From Thiomonas sp. FB-Cd (GTDB taxonomy: Bacteria; Pseudomonadota; Gammaproteobacteria; Burkholderiales; Burkholderiaceae_C), in assembly GCF_000733775.1 (NCBI RefSeq), contig NZ_JPOE01000002.1, positions 2,108,001 to 2,172,000 of the forward strand: 64,000 nt of DNA. The letters run 5' to 3'. How positions within the stretch are numbered: position 1 is the first letter of the stretch; every line of letters begins with the position of its first letter. The position numbers were made by a program, and so were the translations under genes. The notes beneath the pieces are model-generated. The model was not told the DNA's origin and made no database searches. It worked only from the letters and a program-made list of their open reading frames with translations. Of this stretch, positions 57,354 through 64,000 are shown piece by piece.

Positions 57354-57683
57354 ATGAACAAGCGTCAATTCCTCAGTACAGCCGCCGCCTCCATGCTCGC
57401 CATGGGCGTGCTCGCCATGGCTCCCGCAGCGCATGCCGAGAGTATGGGGAAATGCTTCGGCGTGGCCACCGCCGGCCATAACGACTGTGCCGGGATTTCG
57501 GGTCTGCACTCCTGCAAAGGCACCACCACCGCGAACTACAACCCAGGCGACTTCGTCATCAAGCCGACCGGTACTTGCGAGAAGATGGGTGGCCTGACGA
57601 TGGAGCAAGCCAAGGCCATCCTGGCCAACCCTGCGCAAACCAAGGCATTCGAAGAAGAAATGCAAAAGAAATTGGGCGCGTAA
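57354..57683 (+). CDS. bufA: Bufferin precursor, DUF2282 family (BufA)
   Basis: 109 aa. A signal peptide (residues 1-28, cleavage after AHA) and a mature part with four conserved Cys: GKCFGVATAGHNDCAG, LHSCKG, TGTCEKMGG. This is the DUF2282 pattern of bufferin-1, a copper-chelating peptide whose Cys are turned into thiooxazoles by a DUF692 enzyme. The C-terminal 25 residues (MEQAKAILANPAQTKA) form a helix. Ribosome site aggag 8 bp before the ATG. First gene of the operon, followed 80 bp on by bufB. Confidence 0.9.
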   Translation: MNKRQFLSTAAASMLAMGVLAMAPAAHAESMGKCFGVATAGHNDCAGISGLHSCKGTTTANYNPGDFVIKPTGTCEKMGGLTMEQAKAILANPAQTKAFEEEMQKKLGA

Positions 57684-57762
57684 CTGTCCTCGGCGCGTGA
57701 GCTGGTCCGTGTCTGCACGTCCACCAGCTCATCCCCTCAGCAATCCGCCAACGGAATTTGCC

Positions 57763-58731
57763 ATGCCCGCAACCCTGATAGCCCAAACGTACCGCGCAGG
57801 CATCGGCCTACGCCAGCCGCATTACAGCGACTTCCGCACGGCGCAGCCCAATGTCGGTTGTGTCGAGGTGCATTCCGAGAATTTTTTTAATCCGCATGAT
57901 GCGGCAACGCAGGTCCTGGCCGCTGTGCGACGGGATCATGCCGTCAGCCTCCATGGCGTCGGCCTGGCGCTGGGTTCGGCCTGTGGTCTGGACGGGCAGC
58001 ACCTGGACAAGCTCGCCGCGCTGGTCGGCCGCATCGAACCGGTGCGGGTTTCCGATCACGCCTGCTTCGCGCGCGCGCCGCTTGGCCCATGCGGCATTGC
58101 CCATGCCAACGATCTACTGCCCGTCGCTTTTACACGCGGGCAGCTCGACATTTTCTGCGCCAATGTGCAGCAGGTTCAGGACCGCCTGCGTCGCCCCATC
58201 CTGCTTGAAAACCTCAGCACCTACCTTGACTTCGCCGAGCGCGATTTCAGCGAACCGGTGTTTTTTGCCGAATTGGGCGCGCGCACCGGTTGCGGTCTTC
58301 TGCTCGACGTGAACAACCTCATGGTCAATGCCAAGAATGCCAATGAGACGGATCCCCTGCGCGCCGTGTGCGACTGGCTGGATGCACTTGCCGCGACCGC
58401 GCCGCCGGGATTGGTCGGTGAAATTCATCTGGCCGGCCACAGCGTGCAACGGGGCCTGGTGATCGACGACCATTCTGAGGTGGTTTCGCTGCCGGTGTGG
58501 ATGGCCTACGCCCACGCGTTGCGGCATTTCGGTCCCGTGCCAACGCTGATCGAGTGGGACACCGCATTGCCAGCGCTTGATGTGCTGCTGGGCGAAGCCG
58601 CGCAAGCGCAGGCGCTGCTCGACGAGGCCGCAGCGGGTCTGATCCCGAACGTGGCGTGGCGCGGCGCGAATAACTTGTCTGATCTGGAAACCTTCACGGC
58701 CGAAGGAACCTTGCTGGAGTGCTTGCGATGA
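57763..58731 (+). CDS. bufB: MNIO-family maturase, DUF692 (BufB)
   Basis: 322 aa TIM-barrel multinuclear iron oxygenase. Candidate iron ligands are in SLHGVGLALGS, RVSDHACF, LLENLSTYLDF, LLDVNNLMVNA, GEIHLAGHS, IDDHSEVV and LIEWDTALPAL. In the family it converts Cys of the precursor to oxazolone/thiooxazole groups. The start MPATLIAQTYRAGIGLR at 57763 is the family N-terminus; an earlier ATG at 57697 would add 22 residues. Overlaps bufC. Confidence 0.93.
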   Translation: MPATLIAQTYRAGIGLRQPHYSDFRTAQPNVGCVEVHSENFFNPHDAATQVLAAVRRDHAVSLHGVGLALGSACGLDGQHLDKLAALVGRIEPVRVSDHACFARAPLGPCGIAHANDLLPVAFTRGQLDIFCANVQQVQDRLRRPILLENLSTYLDFAERDFSEPVFFAELGARTGCGLLLDVNNLMVNAKNANETDPLRAVCDWLDALAATAPPGLVGEIHLAGHSVQRGLVIDDHSEVVSLPVWMAYAHALRHFGPVPTLIEWDTALPALDVLLGEAAQAQALLDEAAAGLIPNVAWRGANNLSDLETFTAEGTLLECLR

Positions 58732-59603
58732 GCGCCTTGAACGCGTCCTCCGTGGAGCAGTCTCGCGCTCTTGACGCTCGGCAACGCGAGGCGCGACGCC
58801 AGCGCAGCCTGCTTGCCGCCGTGTTCGCCCCCCAGCCCACCCCAGCCCCATCGGACGAACTTGCGATACGTCAGCGCGGCGCACGCTGGCAGGCTGGGCT
58901 TTCGGCCTACCGCACCAACGGCGTGGCTCATGCCATTGAAGCCTTGCGCGCGCAGTTCCCCACCGTGCTGGCCATGCTCGGTGAACAAGCGTTTGAGGCC
59001 GTTTGCATGCGCCACTGGCGCAGCCACCCGCCCAGGCAAGGTGACCTTGCTTGGGTTGGCATTGATTTTCCGCAGAGTCTGGCCGTCCTGGACGAGCTGT
59101 TGCCATGGCCATGGCTGGCCGACTGTGCCCGATTGGATCTCGCACTTTGGCAAGTTTTGTTCGAACCGCGCCCCGGGCTGAAGCAGGATGATTTGCAGCG
59201 CCTTGCTGCGCAAGATCCCATGGACTTGAACATGCAACTGGCTCCCGGCACACGCCTGCTTGCGTCGCCTTGGCCTATCGTCACGCTGCGGCGACTGCAC
59301 TGCGAGCCCGAACCTGATGCTCTGGCACTTCGCACTGCCTTGCAACAACCCGGCGAGACGGCCTGGGTCTGGCGCGAGGGCCTGCAGGCGCAGTGCAGTG
59401 CACTTGCCCCAATCGAGGTGCAATGGATTTCGGCGTTGCAAACGAGCCCGACGTTGGCCGCGGCGCTGGACGTCGTGCAGGACGACTTCGACCTGGCCGC
59501 GTGGCTGCACCTTGCCGTGGTGCATGGCTGGCTGGAGAGCGTGCAAGACCTGCACCACACTGACGCCATCGCGAATGTCAATGGATGCGTGAGCGCGCGA
59601 TGA
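58728..59603 (+). CDS. bufC: DUF2063 partner protein (BufC)
   Basis: 291 aa from ATG 58728, overlapping the bufB stop (ATGA). The N-terminal DUF2063 helical domain includes GLSAYRTNGVAHAIEALRAQFP, then VLAMLGEQAFEAVCMRHWRSHPP (split: VLAMLGEQAFEAV, RHWRSHPP). In the family it binds the MNIO enzyme and the precursor leader. The C-terminal domain is less conserved. Confidence 0.9.
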   Translation: MSALNASSVEQSRALDARQREARRQRSLLAAVFAPQPTPAPSDELAIRQRGARWQAGLSAYRTNGVAHAIEALRAQFPTVLAMLGEQAFEAVCMRHWRSHPPRQGDLAWVGIDFPQSLAVLDELLPWPWLADCARLDLALWQVLFEPRPGLKQDDLQRLAAQDPMDLNMQLAPGTRLLASPWPIVTLRRLHCEPEPDALALRTALQQPGETAWVWREGLQAQCSALAPIEVQWISALQTSPTLAAALDVVQDDFDLAAWLHLAVVHGWLESVQDLHHTDAIANVNGCVSAR

Positions 59604-59669
59604 AGACCGCGATGAGCGCGATCCAAACCCCACCAACCACTTAACCCGCCCCACATGAAGGAGCCGATC

Positions 59670-60152
59670 ATGACCGCATTGCCCTTGCCCTCGACCCCCA
59701 TCCATGCCAATCCGATAAGCCGCGCCTGGAGCATGCTCATTCGGATTCTCGACGGTCTCCAGTCGCCTGTTCTGCTCGTCGCGCGACTGTATGTGTCCTA
59801 TGTGTTTTTCAACTCCGGCGTGCAAAGCCTGCGCAATTGGCAAGGCACAGTCTGGCTCTACGAGAACGAGTTCCACGTCGCGCTGCTGCCGCCCCATCTT
59901 GCCGCCATCGTTGGCACGGCCGGGGAGTTGCTTCTGCCGCCGCTGGTCGCACTGGGCTTGTTCGGGCGTTTTGGCGCGCTCGGGCTGTTCGTGGTCAATG
60001 CTGTGGCACTGCTGTCGTACATGCATGCCCTGCAGCCTCCAGCCATCATGTTTCACATCATCTGGGGCATCCTGATCCTGGTTGCCGCCTTGTGGGGGCC
60101 GGGTATATGGTCCGTGGACCACTGGATGCAGCGTCGCCGCAGTACGGCGTGA
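59670..60152 (+). CDS. DoxX-family membrane protein
   Basis: 160 aa with four membrane helices (about residues 30-50, 75-95, 100-118, 125-145): LLVARLYVSYVFFNSGVQSLRNW is the DoxX N-terminal signature (split: LLVARLYVSYVF, NSGVQSLRNW). Often found at the end of bufferin operons; role unknown, perhaps electron transfer or export. The start at 59670 is chosen for the aaggag ribosome site 12 bp upstream. Confidence 0.9.
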   Translation: MTALPLPSTPIHANPISRAWSMLIRILDGLQSPVLLVARLYVSYVFFNSGVQSLRNWQGTVWLYENEFHVALLPPHLAAIVGTAGELLLPPLVALGLFGRFGALGLFVVNAVALLSYMHALQPPAIMFHIIWGILILVAALWGPGIWSVDHWMQRRRSTA

Positions 60153-61041
60153 AGGGGGCTTTGATCACGCACTGCAACCTTGCCGAACGGCTCGACCGTG
60201 TCCGATGGAACCGGTTCCACGCCACCGTCACGATTGCCTTGGGTGTCGGCTGGCTCCTCGATGCCTTCGAGGTCACGATTGTCAACAATGTGATCGGCGT
60301 GTTCAAGGATCTTTGGCACTTGGACAATGCGCAAACATCCTGGATCCTGAGCACCTGGTTTGTCGGATTGATGATCGGCGCCTATGGCTTCGTCTTTCTG
60401 GCCGCTCGATTTGGGCGCAGGCGGCTTTTCCCGCTCACGCTGCTGAATTACGGCGTCTTTAACCTGCTGACGGCATTGGCCTGGAGCTACCCACCGCTCC
60501 TGGTTTTGCGCCTGCTCACCGCAGTCGGCATAGGTGCGGACTATTCGGCCATCAGTGAGTTCATCCCTTCGCGCAACCGCGGCAGGGCGAACGCGTCAGT
60601 GATGAATTTCTGGCCTCTGGGCGCCATCCTTGCTGCGCTGGGCTCCCTTTACGTGGTCAACCCGCTGCCTCCCGACATCGGCCAGCGAGTGGCATTCGGC
60701 TTTGGCGCCTTGGTGGCTGGGTCCCTGCATCGTTCACCCTCGGCAGTCTGTTCGCAACCGGAGCCTGGATTTCGCCTTATCCGACGTTTTCCCAACTCCT
60801 TCCCAACCAATTGGGCTCGAACGGCATCCGCATCTCGGTGGCCGTGCGGCGTCTCGGCGCCTTCGCTGCGCCATTGATCCTGACAGCCGTGGCCAAGGCC
60901 TATGGCATGGTCGCGGGATTGGTTTTGCTGGCGTCCGTCTGGGTAATTGGCGCGGTGACGATGATTCCATGGATCATGTACGGCGTCGAAGGCAAACGCC
61001 GCTCGCTCGAGGGGATGGTTGCCGGAGCACTGGCGTCATGA
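60149..61041 (+). pseudogene. MFS transporter with internal deletion and frameshift
   Basis: The GTG at 60149 overlaps the doxX stop. The first ~190 residues are six helices of an MFS carrier (NLAERLDRVRWNRFHATVTI, ...FLAARFGRRRLFPL, RLLTAVGIGADYSAISEFIPSR). Then, near 60720, the family sequence changes frame and jumps to the last three helices (TLGSLFATGAWISPYPTFSQ, VRRLGAFAAPLILTAV). Roughly 140 residues (the loop and helices 7-9) are missing. Not functional. In other operons an MFS gene is the last step of export. Confidence 0.78.
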
Positions 61042-62074
61042 CGAGGCTAGGCCATGAACCTATGGCGCCGCCGGGCCGCCACTGCCCGATGCGCTACCAC
61101 GATGCCGCGCGTGCGTACGACTGCGCACCATGGTTCGAGGCCAAGACCCTGTACGTGGTCGCGGCGTTGTATGGCACTGTCGAGGCACTTGAGGTTGTGC
61201 TGGTCATGCAGCAAGCCGAGTCGCGGCATGGCTGCCCTGTCACGCTCATGTTCAACGGTGATTTCCACTGGTTCGACGTGGACGCCGAGAGTTTCGCGCG
61301 CATCAGCGAGGTCGTGCTCGACCATGCGGCAATTTGCGGCAACGTCGAGATGGAACTCGGTACCCCAAACGATGGTGCCGGCTGCGGGTGCGCCTATCCC
61401 GATGACGTGTCCGACGCCCTGGTCCTGCGCTCCAACCGCGTCATGCAGCGCGTGTATGCGCAGGCCGCGAATGTGCCCGAGATCTCGCAGCGGCTGGCGG
61501 CTCTACCGATGCACGCCACGATCTGGATCGGTAAGGGCGCATCGGCATCGTGCATGGCGACGCGCATTCGCTTGCCGATTGGGAGTTCGCCGTCGAAAAC
61601 CTCAAACACGGCACCGGACAGGTGCAAGCTGATAACCGCCTGGACCAAATCCGAGCTAGATTCCGGCAAGCGCAGGTCAGCGCCTTTTGCTCGTCACATA
61701 CTTGCCTGCCCGCGGCCTTCGCCTTCGAGGTCGACGGTCAAGAGCGCCTGATCATCAACAATGGCGCCGCTGGCATGCCCAATTTCCGGGACACGTCGCT
61801 CGGCGTGCTGACTCGGATTTCAGTTCGTGCTGACGCGCCTCTCGACAGTCTCTATGGCATTGATTTGGGTGGCCTGCGCTGCGATGCGCTGCCCATCCGC
61901 TTGGACGAGCGCGCGTGGCAACGCCGCTTTCTGCGCAACTGGCCTATCGGGACCGATGCCCACGCCTCTTACTTCGCGCGCATCATGCATGGACCTGACT
62001 TCGAACTCACCCAGGTCATAGCTGGCGGCGGTGTCCGGCAAACGGCCTTGTTACCCCAACCTTCGCGCGATTGA
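61038..62074 (+). pseudogene. Metallophosphoesterase family gene, frameshifted near 61537
   Basis: The ATG at 61038 overlaps the MFS stop. Frame 1 has YVVAALYGTVEALEVVLVM, LMFNGDFHWFD and GCGCAYPDDVSDALV. At LPMHATIWIGK the frame shifts by one lost base (aagggcgc, likely aaggggcgc); the second frame continues RIGIVHGDAHSLADWEF, CSSHTCLPA and NNGAAGMPNF. Phosphatases of this type accompany bufferin operons. Restoring one base gives about 346 aa; it may be a sequencing error. Confidence 0.78.
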
Positions 62075-62207
62075 TCTTGGAAGATGGCATTCGGCTGGGC
62101 AGGGCCCGCCTTGCGTGTTAAAGGTGACGCGCGAATCCCCAATTCCAAGCATCGGCAAAGATCTCCACTATTTTGTTCTATATTGTTCAGAAGAGGAACG
62201 ATGACTC

Positions 62208-62768
62208 ATGCCGAGACCCCGAACCTTTGATCAAGACACCGTCATCGATGCCGCAGTCGGCGCATTCTGGCAAGGCGGGTTGGGCGCAACCAGCGTTGAC
62301 GACGTGCTTCAGGCCACGGGGCTGGCGCGTTCATCGCTGTACAGCAGCTTTGGCAACAAAAATGACATCCTGCGGCTGGCGATCGACCGTTACGTCGATC
62401 GCCAGATTGTGGAGTTGGATCAGGCATTTCGAGGCCGCTCTCTGCACGAAGCGCTCGAGGGTATTTTTCTAGACATCGCGCGTCGCAACAACGATGGCAG
62501 AGGCTGTTTGCTGATCAACAGCGTGAATGAGTTGCGGGGTGCGGACGACGGAGCAGCCCAGGCGGTGCGCTCGGGCTTCGCACGCATGGCCAAGAACATT
62601 GCGAAATTGGTCGAGCGTGCGCAGCCGCATCAGGAGAGCCCGGCCGGCATTGCCGCCGAAATCATCGGCGCCATCGCCGGTCTGCGTACTTTGCAAAAAA
62701 CCGGATTACCCCCTGCAGTGGTACGTGAGACGGCTCGGCGCTTCGCACGCAATATCGCTGAGCGCTAA
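62208..62768 (+). CDS. TetR/AcrR-family regulator
   Basis: 186 aa. N-terminal helix-turn-helix: DTVIDAAVGAFWQGGLGATSVD and LARSSLYSSFGNKNDIL. The C-terminal helical domain includes GRGCLLINSVNEL, typical of TetR repressors that sense alkylating or oxidative chemicals. It precedes the AhpD-like gene with the same orientation, and a palindrome lies between them, so it probably represses that gene and itself. Ligand unknown. Confidence 0.92.
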   Translation: MPRPRTFDQDTVIDAAVGAFWQGGLGATSVDDVLQATGLARSSLYSSFGNKNDILRLAIDRYVDRQIVELDQAFRGRSLHEALEGIFLDIARRNNDGRGCLLINSVNELRGADDGAAQAVRSGFARMAKNIAKLVERAQPHQESPAGIAAEIIGAIAGLRTLQKTGLPPAVVRETARRFARNIAER

Positions 62769-62773
62769 TTTTT

Positions 62774-62803
62774 TTCACAATTACGGAACATTCGTTCCAT
62801 AAT
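62774..62803 (+). promoter_or_regulatory. Promoter and candidate TetR operator of the AhpD-like gene
   Basis: TTCACA (62774-62779), 18 bp, CATAAT (62798-62803), with the palindrome ggaac-attc-gttcc (62785-62798) between and into the boxes. A repressor bound there would block RNA polymerase. Related GTTC repeats lie before the TetR gene (about 62172-62190). Confidence 0.55.
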
Positions 62804-62867
62804 ATTCCAGCCTGTGTTTTCCACAGGTCCAACCCGCGCCATGAAACGCAATGACCAAGGACATGCC

Positions 62868-63488
62868 ATGACATCGCCGGTCGCAACGTTAAACCTTCCG
62901 TCCCACACCGTGGAGTCGACGCAGGGCAAGGCCCGCGAAATGCTCGAAACCGCCAAGGCGCGCTTAGAGTTCGTCCCGACGATGTATGCCAATATGGTCA
63001 ATTCCCCGGGGCTGCTCGAAACGTATCTCCTTGGCTACGAGCGTTTCCGCGAACATGGCGGCTTCACCCCAGCCGAACAAGAGGTTGTGTTCCTCACCAT
63101 CAGCCGCTTCCATGGGTGCACTTACTGCATGGCGGCGCACAGCAGGATTGCGGAAAGGCTGTCCAAGGTCCCGGCCGCCGTCCTCCAAGCCGTGCGCACG
63201 GGTACCGCCATTCCCGCTGCCAAACTGGCGGCGCTGTCAGCATTTGCGCACATCATGGTTGAAAGCCGCGGCAGCCCGACCCGCGCGCATTTGCAAGCCT
63301 TTCGTGTTGCGGGCTACTCCGATCGTCATGCCTTGGAAATCGTGCTTGCCTTGGCGGTGAAGACCCTATTGCTCCGGCCCTGTGAAGTATTAAGCTGCGT
63401 AGCGAACATGCCGGTCCTGGAAGTAGCTCATCACACGCTGCGGGTTTTGTTCCAGCCTCGCCATGTGGTCGTTGGCAGCTTCGCGTAA
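62868..63488 (+). pseudogene. AhpD/carboxymuconolactone-decarboxylase-like protein, C-terminus replaced by IS630 DNA
   Basis: From MTSPVATLNLPSHTV at 62868. The AhpD fold has the redox motif FHGCTYCMAAHS (CxxC...H) near residue 83 and ARLEFVPTMYANMV. These peroxidase-like proteins are common targets of TetR regulators. After LALAVKTL (about 63366) the sequence is IS630 DNA, which supplies an odd 38-residue tail ending at 63488. The usual end (SNYTNHLFDT-like) is missing. Confidence 0.8.
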
Positions 63489-64000
63489 CTTGGCCTTGGT
63501 TCGCACCGGCACGCGTTTGCCCATTTCCTGTTTGAGATCGGCGTTGAGCCTCTCCTCAGGGTTGAGTTGGGGGCTGTAGCTGGGCAGGTAAAACAGCTCG
63601 ATCTGAGCGTGATGCAAGGCCACCCACGCCTTCACCAACTTGCTGTGATGCACCCTCAGGTTGTCCAGAATCAGGAACACCTTCCTGCCCGCATCCTGGA
63701 TCAACGCCTGCAAGAACTCAATCAACTTGTCGGCATCAAACGCCTCGTCGATGATCATCCAGCGGGTCTTGCCCTGGTTGGTCACCGTGGCGATCATCGA
63801 GAGCTTCTGGCGCGTGCCGCCCACCGCCATCGCCACGGGGGTTTTGCCCGCAGGGGCAAAGCTTCTGCCGCGCACGTCCGTGTTGACCAGCGCGGTTTCG
63901 TCTCCCCAGTGAATTTCCCCGCCCTCAGCCCTGGCGCGCTGCTCAATGGCGGGGTATTCCCCCTCCAGCCAAGCCTGCACCGCCGCAGGGCTTTGCTCAT
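63390..64000 (-). CDS. IS630-family transposase, partial (runs off window)
   Basis: At least 203 residues in frame to the edge. The DDE_3 catalytic domain shows Asp in EIHWGDETALVNTD, Asp in VFLILDNLRVHHSK, and Glu in SYSPQLNPEERLNADL. The C-terminus ends QDRHVRYAA at 63390. The N-terminal helix-turn-helix domain is outside the window. The element end lies between about 63366 and 63390, in the AhpD-like gene. Confidence 0.9.
   Translation of the reverse strand, partial: EQSPAAVQAWLEGEYPAIEQRARAEGGEIHWGDETALVNTDVRGRSFAPAGKTPVAMAVGGTRQKLSMIATVTNQGKTRWMIIDEAFDADKLIEFLQALIQDAGRKVFLILDNLRVHHSKLVKAWVALHHAQIELFYLPSYSPQLNPEERLNADLKQEMGKRVPVRTKAKLREAANDHMARLEQNPQRVMSYFQDRHVRYAA

Noticed and set aside
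1..64000. CRISPR arrays, integrase/att sites or prophage genes
   Set aside because: No regular spacer-repeat series, integrase or phage structural genes were seen; tRNAs are not flanked by attachment-like duplications.

Overview
The window is GC-rich chromosomal DNA from a betaproteobacterium of the order Burkholderiales. The evidence is the complete dcw (division and cell wall) cluster in the Burkholderiales order, with a MurE-MurF fusion, and the linked runs lolB-ispE-tRNA-Gln-prs-rplY, rapZ-recN-nadK-hrcA and mutM-(dynamin-like)-mutY. A Thiomonas-like acidophile or metal-resistant relative would fit the accessory genes (bufferin locus, P-type ATPase remnant, many IS elements), but that genus call is inference.

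Layout. 1-19400: the start of secA, dciA, then lpxC-ftsZ-ftsA-ftsQ-ddl-murC-murG-ftsW-murD-mraY-murF/murE-ftsI-ftsL-rsmH-mraZ, all on the minus strand. This run is read from one good sigma70 promoter overlapped by a phased MraZ operator. 19650-22520: an IS110-family element (IS1111-like, with subterminal inverted repeats) beside a TnpB (IS200/IS605) element. 23200-44970: core genes (crcB-DUF190, HIT, rnpB, pyrC, ABC exporter, yciA, rplY, prs, tRNA-Gln, ispE, lolB, TPR protein, mutM, dynamin-like GTPase, mutY, LON-domain protein, rapZ, recN, nadK, hrcA, usp, tRNA-CAU). A TnpB remnant sits against the rnpB promoter. 45000-49560: a decayed zone with a P-type ATPase remnant fused to a DUF4338 fragment, a lipoamide-dehydrogenase-like flavoprotein, a truncated IS110 transposase and a truncated secreted protein.

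50100-62100 is the most interesting part. An ECF sigma factor and its zinc-finger anti-sigma lie between two gene sets that carry the same promoter motif (TGTCAGGAAT, 12 bp, CGACCAA). To the right is a bufferin operon: DUF2282 precursor, DUF692/MNIO enzyme, DUF2063 partner, DoxX, an MFS remnant and a metallophosphoesterase. To the left is a small secreted peptide with four PCAP motifs, followed by a patatin-like phospholipase, a thiol-disulfide-fold protein and a YiiX-type hydrolase. The shared promoter suggests that one metal or thiol stress regulon controls both, and that the PCAP peptide is a second metal-binding or modified peptide. The left operon is broken by a nested insertion: a TnpB element inside the YiiX gene and an IS110 element inside the TnpB element.

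62200-64000 holds a TetR regulator, an AhpD-like gene with a candidate operator, and an IS630 transposase that cuts off the end of the AhpD-like gene. Single-base frameshifts in murE and in the metallophosphoesterase gene both fall in short G/C runs. They may be sequencing errors.
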